Counted from the stretch's first letter, positions 26,221 through 35,765 are shown. The stretch is 64,000 nt of DNA from Blautia sp. (GCA_017475035.1 JAFVGK010000077.1:1-64000); one strand, 5' to 3'. Numbers and translations are program-made. Notes: generated by a model from the letters alone, not told the origin.

Positions 26221-26868
26221 TCACTTCTGCCCATGATAGGTCAAAAGCTTCGGCGGCCAGAAATAGCGGAACAATGCCTTTCCGACAATCTGGTCAAACG
26301 TAACATAGGTATTGTGCCAAAAACGGGAATCCTTTGAATTATTGCGGTTGTCTCCCAACATAAAATAACAGTTCTCCGGAACCTCGTATGGCCCAAAGCT
26401 TCCTCTCATGGGCTCCCGGAGAAACGAATCATCCAGGAGGATCCGCTCCCCATCGGTTTTGGTAACGTATACGTCTCCGTCAATGATCTCAACCGTTTCC
26501 CCGGGAAGGCCGATCAGTCTCTTGATAAAAAGACTGCTCTCATCATCCGGATAACGGAAAATGATAATATCATAACGCTCTGGATCCTTCATTTTCACTG
26601 TCCAGACATCCTTGTTGAAGAAATCCAGATTGATGCCATAAGCCATGCGGAAACCAAAAATACGGTCCTTCGTCATGATCGTATTTTCCATCGAAGCGGA
26701 AGGAATCTTTGCGTTAATCAGCACAACCTCATCCACGATATAAACTATCAGCACCACCATGATAATCATTTTGATCAGTTCAATGACTTCCGCCTTCAGA
26801 TTCATCTTATCTTCCTTTTCCGGCATTCCGGTTTCTTGTTCGTTTCCCATGTTTTTTTCATTCTCCAT
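26221..26868 (-). CDS. lepB: Signal peptidase I
   Basis: Predicted 215-residue membrane serine peptidase that removes signal peptides from secreted proteins. One N-terminal membrane helix (about residues 30-52) is followed by PSASMENT with the nucleophile serine (S59), FIKRLIGLPG with the general-base lysine (K116), and GDNRNNSKDSR. The ATG at 26868 follows GGAGG at a slightly long distance. It has its own promoter (27072-27100) and the 106-base element R4 in its leader. Confidence 0.92.
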   Translation of the reverse strand: MENEKNMGNEQETGMPEKEDKMNLKAEVIELIKMIIMVVLIVYIVDEVVLINAKIPSASMENTIMTKDRIFGFRMAYGINLDFFNKDVWTVKMKDPERYDIIIFRYPDDESSLFIKRLIGLPGETVEIIDGDVYVTKTDGERILLDDSFLREPMRGSFGPYEVPENCYFMLGDNRNNSKDSRFWHNTYVTFDQIVGKALFRYFWPPKLLTYHGQK

Positions 26869-26956
26869 CTTATATCGGGAGCCTCCTTCCATTGATCTGT
26901 TGGGTTTTCCAGAAGGGAATCAGAATTTACGCCGCGAGAGCATTAAGCTTTTGCAG

Positions 26957-27062
26957 TATACTCGTGAACACATGTAACTGCCGCTTTCGGATTGGAAGGG
27001 AAGCGCGTTCACCCGTGATACCTTGAGCATATCGGCAGACATTTCCTTTACCGGGTATAAAT
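26957..27062 (-). promoter_or_regulatory. Conserved leader element R4, copy 1
   Basis: This 106-base block on the minus strand matches 51064-51169 end to end with about 12 differences and no gaps by hand alignment. It starts a few bases after the predicted transcription start of lepB and ends about 88 bases before the start codon. Conserved parts are ATTTATACCCGGTAA, CTGCCGAT, a GTGAAC/GTTCAC stem and AATCCGAAAGCGGCAGTTA. A CTGCCG/CGGCAG pairing could compete with a CCG-AAAG-CGG hairpin. Confidence 0.7.
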
Positions 27063-27071
27063 TCGTGCCAT

Positions 27072-27100
27072 ACTATAGCACACTTTTATCTAAACCGCAA
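27072..27100 (-). promoter_or_regulatory. Promoter of lepB
   Basis: On the minus strand TTGCGG (27095-27100) lies 17 bases before TATAGT (27072-27077). It overlaps the end of the pseudouridine synthase gene. Confidence 0.6.
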
Positions 27101-28106
27101 GATGAACGGTTTCCCTCCATCCGGGAATCTCCCTGTCCAGGATACTCTCAAACCGGTGTCCCGGACGGGCAAGAAATGTTCTGCCTCCGGTACGGCACAG
27201 TATCCCTTCCGGATCCGTAAAACACAGACTGTACGCATGAAGCAGCTGCCTGTTCAGGGCATATTTGTTTCGGTAAAGTGTATTCAGTTTTGCATTTCCG
27301 TATTTCGTGTCTCCGAGGATCGGGTGACCCAGTCCGGCCAGTGCCGCCCGGATCTGGTGCGGCTTTCCGGTTATGAGCTTTGCCTCCATGAGAGTACAGC
27401 CTTTTCCCTGGCAAAGCGGACGGAAATACGCTTCTATATAGCTTCTGCCCTCGGCAAAATCCCGGTACAGTGTCACCTTGTTCTGTCTCTCATCTTTATC
27501 GAGATAGCCCTGATCATGTATTTCTTTTGTCAGCTCTCCCGCCGCCAGGCACAGATACCGTTTATCTGTCCGATGTTCCCGAAAGGCATGAGATAAAGCC
27601 TGCAGTCCGGCAAGCGTTTTTCCGGCTGCAAGAATGCCGCTGGTATTCTGATCCAGGCGGTTGCAGATGGCAGGGTGAAAGGTATGAAGCTCTTCCGGAC
27701 GTACAGCGCCTGACCGCAGCAGATAATCCGTCACTACATCCAGCATCGAAAGCTCACCTGCTTTTGCCGGCACCGAAAGGATGCCTGCCGGCTTATTTAC
27801 CAGGAGAATATCCCCGTCCTCATAGAGGATTTCGGGAGAAGGCATCTTCTTTTCCGGCTTTGCGCCGGGACATGCTTCCTTATCGTCACCATAGAAATGC
27901 CGAAAGGTCTCATCGGAGAGGTAAAGCCGTACCACATCCCCGATGTCAAGCTTTTCACTGCCGGATGCTTTCTTATCATTCAGCGTTATGTTCTTTTTCC
28001 GCAGCATCTTGTAGCAAAAGCTCTTCGGCGCATTCTGAAGCAGCTTCCCTAAGTACTTATCCAGCCGCTGCCCGGCTTCATTTTCACGAATCGAAAATTC
28101 CCGCAA
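27090..28106 (-). CDS. RluA-family pseudouridine synthase
   Basis: Predicted 338-residue enzyme that isomerises specific uridines in rRNA to pseudouridine. An N-terminal S4 RNA-binding region (residues 1-60) is followed by the catalytic motif NRLDQNTSGI, where the usual histidine before RLD is asparagine. The C-terminal motif is PHQIRAALAGLGHPILGD. The start is TTG at 28106, preceded by GAGGGGG; no ATG gives the family N-terminus. It lies 14 bases after the small membrane protein gene. RluC/RluD type by layout; the target uridine is not determinable. Confidence 0.85.
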   Translation of the reverse strand: MREFSIRENEAGQRLDKYLGKLLQNAPKSFCYKMLRKKNITLNDKKASGSEKLDIGDVVRLYLSDETFRHFYGDDKEACPGAKPEKKMPSPEILYEDGDILLVNKPAGILSVPAKAGELSMLDVVTDYLLRSGAVRPEELHTFHPAICNRLDQNTSGILAAGKTLAGLQALSHAFREHRTDKRYLCLAAGELTKEIHDQGYLDKDERQNKVTLYRDFAEGRSYIEAYFRPLCQGKGCTLMEAKLITGKPHQIRAALAGLGHPILGDTKYGNAKLNTLYRNKYALNRQLLHAYSLCFTDPEGILCRTGGRTFLARPGHRFESILDREIPGWRETVHLAV

Positions 28107-28120
28107 ATGTTATTACCCCC

Positions 28121-28750
28121 TCACAGGCTCAGATCCAGCAGAATCGCACGGATCACTTCATCTCTTTCGAGACCGGGATAACGTTCATCCTGTCTGGGTT
28201 TCACCTGATTTTCGAGAGATTCATAATTCTCGTTCAGCTGGTCCAGGCGCTCCAGGAAGGTTTTCCGCGAGACGGCAATAAAAACATCCTGACGGTAACC
28301 GGCTGTTTTTAAATTCTCCTCAATCTGACGTATCATATACGCTGTGTCCAGTTTTTCCTGGGGCGAATAAAGTATCAGGTTTTTTCCGCAGACCGCAAAG
28401 GCATCGAAGTAAGCGCTTTTTTCATAAAATGTCATGTAGATCTCATATGCCATACAGAGTCTGCCCTGATGTGTTTTGATCTCTTCGTATGTCTGACGAT
28501 CCATGGATTTGCGCATCCACATCATGACAAGGCCCACCATCGAGCGGCAGCCCGGCAGACAGCCAACCGCGGCAGCCACGGTCCAGATCGTCTCCCGGCT
28601 TTTCAGCTGGTACCAGGCAATAAAAAAGATTCCCAGCGGAGCCGCAAATAAAAGCAGTGTGATAATGAGCCTCCGCCTTTTCTCTTTCGCGAAATATCCT
28701 ATCTCTCCTTTTCCTTCCTGTCCTGTAAACCAGCGGAGCAGTTTTTTCAT
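28121..28750 (-). CDS. Small membrane protein of unknown function
   Basis: I do not recognise this 209-residue protein. It has a basic N-terminus with KEKRRRLI, two adjacent membrane helices (about residues 30-70) with a CLPGCRS loop, and a mainly helical, charged cytosolic C-terminus of about 130 residues. The ATG at 28750 lies six bases after AGGAGG. The gene starts 12 bases after YgiQ and ends 14 bases before the pseudouridine synthase, so these three are likely one operon. Confidence 0.6.
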   Translation of the reverse strand: MKKLLRWFTGQEGKGEIGYFAKEKRRRLIITLLLFAAPLGIFFIAWYQLKSRETIWTVAAAVGCLPGCRSMVGLVMMWMRKSMDRQTYEEIKTHQGRLCMAYEIYMTFYEKSAYFDAFAVCGKNLILYSPQEKLDTAYMIRQIEENLKTAGYRQDVFIAVSRKTFLERLDQLNENYESLENQVKPRQDERYPGLERDEVIRAILLDLSL

Positions 28751-28761
28751 CGCCATCCTCC

Positions 28762-30699
28762 TCAGCCTCTCTTGTTTCTGCTTTTTCCTGTCTTGTGAAT
28801 CGCCGTATGTTGATCTTTGTTTCTTCTGCTCTTCGTCTGCGAACCTCGATCCTTGCCGGCCCCGGACCGGGATGTTTTTTTCTCTGTCTTTTCCGGCCGA
28901 AGCAGACATTTCGGCCCATAACCAACCAGGTCCATGCGATGTGCCCTGCGCAGTCCTTCCAGCACAAGCTCTCTCATCTCCGGGCGGCGATACTGCATCA
29001 ATGCACGTTGTATGGCTTTCTCCCCAGGAGCCTTTGCCGTGTAGACCTTCTCTCCGGTCAGAGGGTGTATGCCTGTAAAATACATGCAGGTTGACAGCGT
29101 GGAAGGTGTAGGATAAAAATCCTGAACCTGTTCCGGCATATATCCAAGGTCCCGTATATATTCAGCCAGCTCAATTGCTTCCCGGATCCCGCAGCCGGGA
29201 TGGGAGGACATAAAATACGGAACCGCATATTGCTCTTTTCCCGCACGTTTTGTCGCTTTTTCAAATGCTTTCGTAAAAGCCAGATAAACCCGATGGGGCG
29301 GCTTGCCCATCAGGGTGAGTACGCGGTCCGATACATGTTCCGGGGCAACCCGAAGCTGCCCGCTGACATGATACGCAGCCAGTTCATTCAAAAAACGCGG
29401 ATCCGGATCAGCCATACAGTAATCAAAACGAATTCCCGAACGCACAAATACTTTTTTCACTCCCGGAAGGCTTCGAAGCTTCCGAAGCAGCGAAAGATAA
29501 TCTTTATGATCCACTTTTAAGTTCGGGCAAGGTTCGGGAAACAGACATTGCCGATTCGGACATACTCCTTTTTTCAGCTGTTTGTCACAGGAAGGGCCTC
29601 GAAAATCCGCCGTCGGTCCTCCGACATCGTGTATGTAGCCCTTAAAATCAGCGCTTTGCGTCATACGTTTTGCTTCTTCTATGATAGAAGCATGGCTTCG
29701 GCACTGCACAATTCTTCCTTCGTGAAACGTCAGCGCGCAAAAGCTGCAGCCCCCATAACAGCCCCTGCAGCTTGTCAGGCTGAAACGTACCTCCGAGAGA
29801 GAAGGTACGCCTCCCTCTGCGGCATATACGGGATGCGCCTCTCCGGTAAACGGCAAAGCATAAACATCGTCCATCTCCTGCATGGATAAAGGTTTTGACG
29901 GCGGGTTCTGAACGACATAGCCATGCCCTCCATAGCTTTCCACCAGCGGCCTCGCCGTAAAGGGATCCGTATGGATATACTGTATCGCGAAGCTGTCCGC
30001 ATATCGTCTGCTGCAGTCCGTCATCTCATCATAGGAAGGAAGTATGACCGGATCCTGCACATGGGAGATGTCATGGCATTTGTATACCGTACCGGCTATA
30101 TAAGTCAGTTCCTTTATCGGAATCCCTGCCTGTAAAGCTTCCGCTATCGCCAGAACAGATCTCTCCCCCATGCCATAGGACACCAGATCCGCTCCGGAGT
30201 CCAGGAGAATACTTCGTCTGAGCCTGTCTTCCCAATAATCATAATGGGCCAGCCGGCGCAGGCTGGCCTCGATACCGCCAAGTATAATCGGTATATCTTT
30301 GTAAACCCGCCGGATCAGATTGCTGTAAACAATACAGGCCCTGTCCGGGCGCAGTCCGATCCTGCCTCCGGGCGAATACGCATCCTCGCTCCGCCGTTTT
30401 TTGGACACGGTATAATGATTCACCATGGAATCCATATTTCCCGCCGAAACCAGAAAACCAAGCTTTGGTCTGCCAAACACCTGGATGGAAGCTTCGTCTT
30501 TCCAATCCGGCTGGGGAATGACCGCAATACGATAGCCGTATCGCTCCAGCAGACGGCTGATAATCGCCGTACCGTAAGAGGAATGGTCAACATAGGCATC
30601 CCCGCTGATATATACAAAATCCGCTTCTTCCCAATGACGGCGTTTCATATCCTGCCTGGTAATGGGCAGAAATCTGTCATCACCGGTATCTTCCACCAT
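28762..30699 (-). CDS. YgiQ-family radical SAM protein
   Basis: Predicted 645-residue iron-sulfur enzyme using S-adenosylmethionine radicals. The N-terminal third (DAYVDHSSYGTAIISRLLE) is the YgiQ-specific domain. The radical SAM cluster motif CYGGCSFC (C314, C318, C321) and RVAPEHVSDRVL follow. The C-terminal tail is long and very basic, rich in K/R/S. The reaction of YgiQ proteins is not established. The ATG at 30699 has GGGGGTG directly before it. Confidence 0.88.
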   Translation of the reverse strand: MVEDTGDDRFLPITRQDMKRRHWEEADFVYISGDAYVDHSSYGTAIISRLLERYGYRIAVIPQPDWKDEASIQVFGRPKLGFLVSAGNMDSMVNHYTVSKKRRSEDAYSPGGRIGLRPDRACIVYSNLIRRVYKDIPIILGGIEASLRRLAHYDYWEDRLRRSILLDSGADLVSYGMGERSVLAIAEALQAGIPIKELTYIAGTVYKCHDISHVQDPVILPSYDEMTDCSRRYADSFAIQYIHTDPFTARPLVESYGGHGYVVQNPPSKPLSMQEMDDVYALPFTGEAHPVYAAEGGVPSLSEVRFSLTSCRGCYGGCSFCALTFHEGRIVQCRSHASIIEEAKRMTQSADFKGYIHDVGGPTADFRGPSCDKQLKKGVCPNRQCLFPEPCPNLKVDHKDYLSLLRKLRSLPGVKKVFVRSGIRFDYCMADPDPRFLNELAAYHVSGQLRVAPEHVSDRVLTLMGKPPHRVYLAFTKAFEKATKRAGKEQYAVPYFMSSHPGCGIREAIELAEYIRDLGYMPEQVQDFYPTPSTLSTCMYFTGIHPLTGEKVYTAKAPGEKAIQRALMQYRRPEMRELVLEGLRRAHRMDLVGYGPKCLLRPEKTEKKTSRSGAGKDRGSQTKSRRNKDQHTAIHKTGKSRNKRG

Positions 30700-30785
30700 T
30701 TCACCCCCCGGGATCGAACCATAAAACGACTGAATTCGTGCGCATACTTACGGTCACCGCACAGGTCGACGTTATTGCATACATG

Positions 30786-31604
30786 TCAGCCCGCATCGTT
30801 GAAATTGACTTCCTGCGCGCGATAACCTTCCGCGATAATATCCAGCTCACGCTGAAATCTGGTCAGACGATCCAGATCCTTCAAACGGAAAATCCGGAAA
30901 AACTCGTCCTGAATCTTGGCCACTTCCCTTTGATTCGTCAGATGATAGAGGTTCTCGATCGTATTGAGGATCTCCTGGACCAGGTTCATCTGCATCTGAG
31001 AAGAAACCTGCGCATCCATGATCTCGCTGCGCACTTCACTCATCTCATGATCCAGCATAATGATGGCATCCGCCGCATTGCTCAGACGGTCTGTCACATG
31101 GGGAGGAATATCTCCTTTATATTTATACTGAAGAGAATGCTCCACCGTCGCCCAGAAATTCATCGCCATCGTTCGAATCTGGATCTCCACCTGGATCTCT
31201 CTGGCTCCTTCGAGAGTCTCTACCGGATAATACACGATCATGTGATAACTCCGATAGCCGCTCTCCTTGATATGCCGCAGATAATCCTTTTCGCTCTTTA
31301 CTCTCATATCGCTTCGCCGCCGAATCAGATCTGCGACGGTGTCTATATCCTCCTCAAACTGACAGATAATACGAACTCCTGCGATATCTTCTATTTCATC
31401 GAGCATCCGATCCATCGTAACATTTTTTCGCTGCATCTTTTCCAAAATGCTCGCTACACTTTTTACCCTGCCTCGTACCTGCTCGATCGGCGAATATCTG
31501 TCCTGATCTTTGTGCTCCTGTCTGAGATGTTCAAATTTCAGAGTCAGTTCCTTCACCGCCAGCGCGTAAGGATCAAGGAGACTTCGCCAAAGCTGTATTT
31601 CCAT
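30786..31604 (-). CDS. Small alarmone (p)ppGpp synthetase, RelQ/YjbM type
   Basis: Predicted 272-residue single-domain RelA/SpoT synthetase that transfers pyrophosphate from ATP to GDP or GTP, making (p)ppGpp. Motifs are RGRVKSVASILEKM, DIAGVRIICQF with the catalytic aspartate, ESGYRSYHMIVYYP and EIQIRTMAMNFWATVEHSLQ (quoted to its last core residue). There is no hydrolase or TGS domain. AGAGGTG precedes the ATG. It follows pepD by 85 bases. Confidence 0.9.
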   Translation of the reverse strand: MEIQLWRSLLDPYALAVKELTLKFEHLRQEHKDQDRYSPIEQVRGRVKSVASILEKMQRKNVTMDRMLDEIEDIAGVRIICQFEEDIDTVADLIRRRSDMRVKSEKDYLRHIKESGYRSYHMIVYYPVETLEGAREIQVEIQIRTMAMNFWATVEHSLQYKYKGDIPPHVTDRLSNAADAIIMLDHEMSEVRSEIMDAQVSSQMQMNLVQEILNTIENLYHLTNQREVAKIQDEFFRIFRLKDLDRLTRFQRELDIIAEGYRAQEVNFNDAG

Positions 31605-31689
31605 TTTTCACACCTCTAAGAACGCCGTTCCGGTACATCATTTCATAACTGTTCAGTAAGGATCTGAACATAAATATAACCTTTACGGC

Positions 31690-33135
31690 TTATAAAGCCT
31701 CAAGCACTCGAACCAGATAGCGGTACATCCGCTCCACAGAAGCAATATCCAGACGTTCCTCACTGGTATGGATGTCATGGATATCCGGGCCAAGGGAAAC
31801 ACAGTCCAGATCGTCAATCCTGCGGTAAAAGAGCCCGCATTCCAGTCCTGCGTGAATCGCAACGACTGCCATATCCTTTCCGAACATCTCCCGGTAGATC
31901 TCTGTCATCTGATCCCGCAGCGGGCTGTCCTTACGATACTCCCACGCCGGGTATACTCCCTCCGTCTCATATTCACCGCCCAGAAACTCCGTAAGGAGCC
32001 GGACCTTGTCAGAAACCGCATCTTTCGCGCAATCTACGCTGCTTCGAATGCTGGTCTGAACGCAAAGCTCCTTCCCTGTCAGGGTCATTATCCCCGGATT
32101 TAAGGAGGTTTCCACCAGTCCTTCCACAGAACCGCTCATTTTCTGTATGCCGAAGGGCAGCTCTGCCAGGAAGAACACGACCTTGGAAAGGCTGGTCTGA
32201 TGCAGCACCGGAAGTGTCTTTTCCCCTTCCGCTTCTGTTTCGATCCTGATCTTTTCATCCGAGCCTGCATACTCCTGCAGAAATTCATGTTCCAATCCGG
32301 AACAGATCTCTTTGACTGCCTCCGGTTTTGTTGTCAGGACAAGCACCTCGGCCTCTCTGGGTATCGCGTTATCCTTTGTCCCGCCGGACAGGGCAGCAAT
32401 CTGAAGATCCTCGTCAAGGTCCCTCCCCAGACGCAGCAGAAGCCTTCCCATAAGAGAGACCGCACTCGCTCTTTTTTTGTCGATTTCCGCTCCGGAATGC
32501 CCGCCGGTAAGACCGGCAATCCTGATCCGCAGCGCCTCTCCCGTACCGTCCAGCCAGCGGACCTGCAGGCGGGAAACGCCTGTCATTCCTCCGGCACAGC
32601 TTACCCACAGGGATCCTTCTGCCTCGGAATCCAGATTAATCAGCCTTTTACCCTTTAATGCCGTACAGTCAAAGCCTGCCGCACCCAGAAGGCCAATTTC
32701 TTCATCTACGGTAATCAGGATCTCCAGCGGAGGATGACGTAAGGTATCGTCCTCAAGAACTGCCAGAGCGTAAGCCACGGCAATACCGTCATCTCCGCCC
32801 AGTGTCGTCCCGTTTGCGGAGACAAAGCCATCCTGTACGGACAGACACAATCCGTCCTTCAGAAAATCATGCTCCACATCCGCGCGCTTTTCGCATACCA
32901 TGTCCATATGGCCCTGCAGGATCACCGGAGCAGAGGTTTCATACCCCGGCGAACCAGCCTTGCGGATCAGAATGTTCCCCATCTCATCCTGCAGACAATC
33001 CAACCCATGATCATAGGCAAAGCTTTTCAGATAATTACTGATCTGCCATATATTTCCTGATCCATGGGGAATCCCGCATATCTCTTCAAAATAATAGAAA
33101 ACTCTCTCCGGCTGTATTCCTTCCAGCTTTCTCAT
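31690..33135 (-). CDS. pepD: Aminoacyl-histidine dipeptidase (PepD)
   Basis: Predicted 481-residue cytosolic di-zinc M20C dipeptidase that cleaves Xaa-His and other dipeptides. Motifs are CGIPHGSGN, LQGHMDMVCEK, TLGGDDGIAVAYALA with the bridging aspartate, TVDEEIGLLGA with the catalytic glutamate pair, and HAGLECGLF. CAGGAGCG precedes the ATG. It adds to the peptide breakdown enzymes elsewhere in the window. Confidence 0.92.
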   Translation of the reverse strand: MRKLEGIQPERVFYYFEEICGIPHGSGNIWQISNYLKSFAYDHGLDCLQDEMGNILIRKAGSPGYETSAPVILQGHMDMVCEKRADVEHDFLKDGLCLSVQDGFVSANGTTLGGDDGIAVAYALAVLEDDTLRHPPLEILITVDEEIGLLGAAGFDCTALKGKRLINLDSEAEGSLWVSCAGGMTGVSRLQVRWLDGTGEALRIRIAGLTGGHSGAEIDKKRASAVSLMGRLLLRLGRDLDEDLQIAALSGGTKDNAIPREAEVLVLTTKPEAVKEICSGLEHEFLQEYAGSDEKIRIETEAEGEKTLPVLHQTSLSKVVFFLAELPFGIQKMSGSVEGLVETSLNPGIMTLTGKELCVQTSIRSSVDCAKDAVSDKVRLLTEFLGGEYETEGVYPAWEYRKDSPLRDQMTEIYREMFGKDMAVVAIHAGLECGLFYRRIDDLDCVSLGPDIHDIHTSEERLDIASVERMYRYLVRVLEAL

Positions 33136-33210
33136 CTTACAATCGCTCCTGTTATTTATTCTTTGATTTCATTTCTTTTTCGCCGTTTCGTCTGTGATAT
33201 ATCTATTTAT

Positions 33211-33259
33211 ATCGACAGAAGCCGATTCTGCGGATCGCTTCGCAGCGGAGCTGCTCTGC
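33211..33259 (+). repeat. Dispersed repeat R1, copy C
   Basis: ATCGACAGAAGCCGATTCTG then CGGATCGCTTCGCAGCGGAG match the R1 core. It lies directly beside the terminator at 33263-33298, upstream of pepD. Confidence 0.7.
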
Positions 33260-33262
33260 GAT

Positions 33263-33298
33263 AAAAAAAGGCAGAGGTCGGCTTTTTCTCCCTCTGCC
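33263..33298 (-). terminator. Terminator of the mgsA-rsmD-coaD operon
   Basis: On the minus strand GGCAGAG pairs with CTCTGCC and is followed by seven T. It lies about 100 bases after the last gene of the operon. Confidence 0.75.
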
Positions 33299-33397
33299 CT
33301 CATGATCTATTTCACCATCCATTACCGGATGTTCAGAACCCGGCTCCGTTTTTGGAGACCCTGTCCATATGCAATGAATCCTTTCCGGTACCGATTA

Positions 33398-34045
33398 TCA
33401 GTTTTCATCCAGAAGATCCAGATCGTCGCTCTCATCACTGCCTGCGTCACCGCCCACGGCTGCTTCCTGCGGGGCATAAGAAGCACTGTAGGCGCCGGCC
33501 TGTGCTGTCTGCGGTGCAAGTTCCGCGCGGTTCTGATTTACCACATTCAGACAGCTCTGCAACGCCTCAACCGTCATACGGTATTTCTCACCGGCATCTC
33601 CCAGAGTATCACTCAAAACCTGTCCGATACTGGCCAGCATATCATCCGTATACGTCAAAGCACTCAGACGGATGCTGTTTGCTTCCTGGTTCGCCGAATC
33701 AAGAATCTCCTGTGCCTGCCTGTTTGCGGCGTTAATCGTCTCATTTGCCTGCGCATATGCTTTTTGCATAATTTCATGCTGCTGAATCAGCTCCGACGCC
33801 TTTGCCTGCGCTGCTTTGACCTTCTCATCCGCCTCTGCCTGCGCTCTTTCCAGAATCGCATCTTTCTGGCTGATGATCTTCTGTACACGTTTGATCTCCT
33901 CCGGAGTCTTTAAACGGAGCTCCCGGAGCATTTCCTCGATTTCTTCTTTATTTACAACAATCTTTGTCGTCGAAAGAGGCTGATACCTGCAGCTGTCTAC
34001 GTATTCTTCAATCTCTTCTATAATCTGTTCTATCCTGTTGCTCAT
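33398..34045 (-). CDS. Coiled-coil protein (annotated ATPase / DivIVA-like in relatives)
   Basis: Predicted 215-residue soluble protein made largely of coiled coil (residues about 55-145, rich in A, E, Q and K). The N-terminal segment contains KEEIEEMLRELRLKTPEEI and the tail is acidic (ESDDLDLLDEN). Proteins like this are common next to coaD in clostridia and carry vague names; no function is shown. It starts 28 bases after coaD and ends the operon. Confidence 0.65.
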   Translation of the reverse strand: MSNRIEQIIEEIEEYVDSCRYQPLSTTKIVVNKEEIEEMLRELRLKTPEEIKRVQKIISQKDAILERAQAEADEKVKAAQAKASELIQQHEIMQKAYAQANETINAANRQAQEILDSANQEANSIRLSALTYTDDMLASIGQVLSDTLGDAGEKYRMTVEALQSCLNVVNQNRAELAPQTAQAGAYSASYAPQEAAVGGDAGSDESDDLDLLDEN

Positions 34046-34073
34046 TTGTCCTACTCCTTACTCCCCTCCTGGG

Positions 34074-34565
34074 CTATTTATCACCTTGCTTTTGCAGCTT
34101 CTCAATGACCCGCCTGGTAATCTGCGGTGGCGCAAATCTGCCTAAGTCCCCCCCGAAACGCGCGACCTCCTTCATGATCGTCGAGCTCAGATAGGCATAT
34201 TCCAGGCTGGTAGTCAAAAACATCGTATCCACATCCGGCGCCAATACCCGATTCGTCTGAGCCATCTGCAGCTCATATTCAAAATCCGTAACAGCCCTGA
34301 GTCCTCGGATAATCACCGATGCGTGATGCTCCCGGGCAAAGTTAACCGAGAGTCCTTCAAATGAATACACGGCAACGTTCCCCAACAAAGCCGTAGCATC
34401 CTTAAGTATATTAACACGTTCCTCCACAGAAAACAACGGAGATTTTGTGGAATTTAGCAAAACGCCAACAATCACCTGATCAAAAAGCTTGCTTGCCCGT
34501 TTGATCACGTCCAGATGGCCATAAGTAGCAGGGTCAAAACTGCCCGGATAGACTGCTCTTGTCAT
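34074..34565 (-). CDS. coaD: Pantetheine-phosphate adenylyltransferase
   Basis: Predicted 163-residue enzyme that adenylates 4'-phosphopantetheine in coenzyme A synthesis. The nucleotide motif is TYGHLDVI (T/HxGH), followed by [11 protein letters not shown] and a late [15 protein letters not shown]. The start [12 protein letters not shown] at 34565 is canonical; a GTG three codons upstream is possible. It lies between rsmD and the coiled-coil gene, a common clostridial order. Confidence 0.92.
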   Translation of the reverse strand: MTRAVYPGSFDPATYGHLDVIKRASKLFDQVIVGVLLNSTKSPLFSVEERVNILKDATALLGNVAVYSFEGLSVNFAREHHASVIIRGLRAVTDFEYELQMAQTNRVLAPDVDTMFLTTSLEYAYLSSTIMKEVARFGGDLGRFAPPQITRRVIEKLQKQGDK

Positions 34566-34598
34566 CTCACTCACTCTCTTCGCATAAATGCCTGCCCT

Positions 34599-35162
34599 TT
34601 ACCGATGCCGCTGTGTCAGGCTTAAGAATATATGCTTATTGGTTTTATATGCTTTTACGCGCCGGATCGTAAAGCCCATCTCCTCCGCAAAGGAAATATC
34701 CGTGTCCAGCCGCTCTTCGATTACAATCAAGGTATCTTCATCCACAACAGCACTATCTTTCAGATAAGAAAGAATTTTTTCCGGATAACCCTTTCCATAA
34801 GGCGGATCGGCAAAGACAAAATCAAATCTGCCTTTTCCCTCTAAAAAAACGAGTGCCTGCATGACATCCATGTTTAAGATTTTACCATGATCTGCCAGTT
34901 TTGTAAATGACAGATTCTTACGGATGCACATGCAGGCACGTTTATGAGATTCTACAAATACAGCAGAAGAGGCTCCTCTGCTCAGGGCTTCGATGCCGAT
35001 CGCCCCGCTTCCGGCAAACAGATCCAAAAAAGTACAATCGGGAAGCCCCGGGGAAAGGATGTTAAACAAAGTCTCTTTAATCCGATCCGTAGTAGGTCGT
35101 GTATCCATCCCTTCCACCGTTTCCAGCCTCAGGCTTCTCGCTGTTCCGGCTATCACTCTCAT
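34599..35162 (-). CDS. rsmD: 16S rRNA (guanine966-N2)-methyltransferase
   Basis: Predicted 187-residue SAM-dependent enzyme that methylates 16S rRNA. The N-terminus MRVIAGTARS and RPTTDRIKETLFNIL are typical, then LDLFAGSGAIGIEALSRGA (SAM site) and FADPPYGKGY with the catalytic DPPY. Its ATG overlaps the mgsA stop codon (ATGA), so translation is coupled. Confidence 0.92.
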   Translation of the reverse strand: MRVIAGTARSLRLETVEGMDTRPTTDRIKETLFNILSPGLPDCTFLDLFAGSGAIGIEALSRGASSAVFVESHKRACMCIRKNLSFTKLADHGKILNMDVMQALVFLEGKGRFDFVFADPPYGKGYPEKILSYLKDSAVVDEDTLIVIEERLDTDISFAEEMGFTIRRVKAYKTNKHIFLSLTQRHR

Positions 35163-35554
35163 TTTAGGTTCAGTCTCCAGTCCAGATCTCCACGGGCCAG
35201 CCCCAAAATAAGCAGCTCCGCTGTAGCTATATTGGTCGCGACCGGAATATTGTACTGATCACAGCGGCGCACGATCGCTGCAATATCCGGCTCTTTCGGA
35301 TCAATCATAACGGGATTATAAAACAGGATCACGAGATCCAGATCCTGTCTCTCCACCATCTCCATAAACTGCTTATCTCCCCCAATGCTTCCGGCCAGAA
35401 ATTTGTGTACATGGAGGCTGGTAGCGTCTTCAATCCTTCGACCGGTAGTACCCGTCGCAAAAACCTGATGTTTCACCAAAATGTTTTTGTAAGCGATACA
35501 AAAGTCCTCGATGAGCACTTTTTTACTGTTATGCGCGATAACTCCGATATTCAT
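35159..35554 (-). CDS. mgsA: Methylglyoxal synthase
   Basis: Predicted 131-residue enzyme that converts dihydroxyacetone phosphate to methylglyoxal, relieving sugar-phosphate stress. Motifs are IAHNSKK, FATGTTGRRIE, GSIGGDKQ and DLVILFYNP with the catalytic aspartate region. The ATG at 35554 lies eight bases after GGAGAG; the frame is open further upstream without family similarity. First gene of the operon driven from 35661-35689. Confidence 0.93.
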   Translation of the reverse strand: MNIGVIAHNSKKVLIEDFCIAYKNILVKHQVFATGTTGRRIEDATSLHVHKFLAGSIGGDKQFMEMVERQDLDLVILFYNPVMIDPKEPDIAAIVRRCDQYNIPVATNIATAELLILGLARGDLDWRLNLK

Positions 35555-35660
35555 CCAGCCATCTCTCCTTTCCTCGTGGATGCCCTGCAAGGGTGCGCGT
35601 CCTTGCAGAGTACTGCTTTCGTTCACGGCTCACAATCTTTTCTTGCAAAAGCCCGTATGC

Positions 35661-35689
35661 ATTATAACAAATCACCAAATGGATTGCAA
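35661..35689 (-). promoter_or_regulatory. Promoter of the mgsA-rsmD-coaD operon
   Basis: On the minus strand TTGCAA (35684-35689) lies 17 bases before TATAAT (35661-35666). The mgsA start is about 105 bases downstream. Confidence 0.7.
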
Positions 35690-35765
35690 TATTTTCTTTT
35701 ACAATTATGCAACTATTCAAAAATTAAATGGCAGTTCAGGGTTTTAAACGATTACTTTGAAAGTC

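Noticed and set aside
26950-26980. LexA/SOS box in the lepB leader
   Set aside because: GAACACATGTAAC only half matches GAACNNNNGTTC and is not kept in the second R4 copy.
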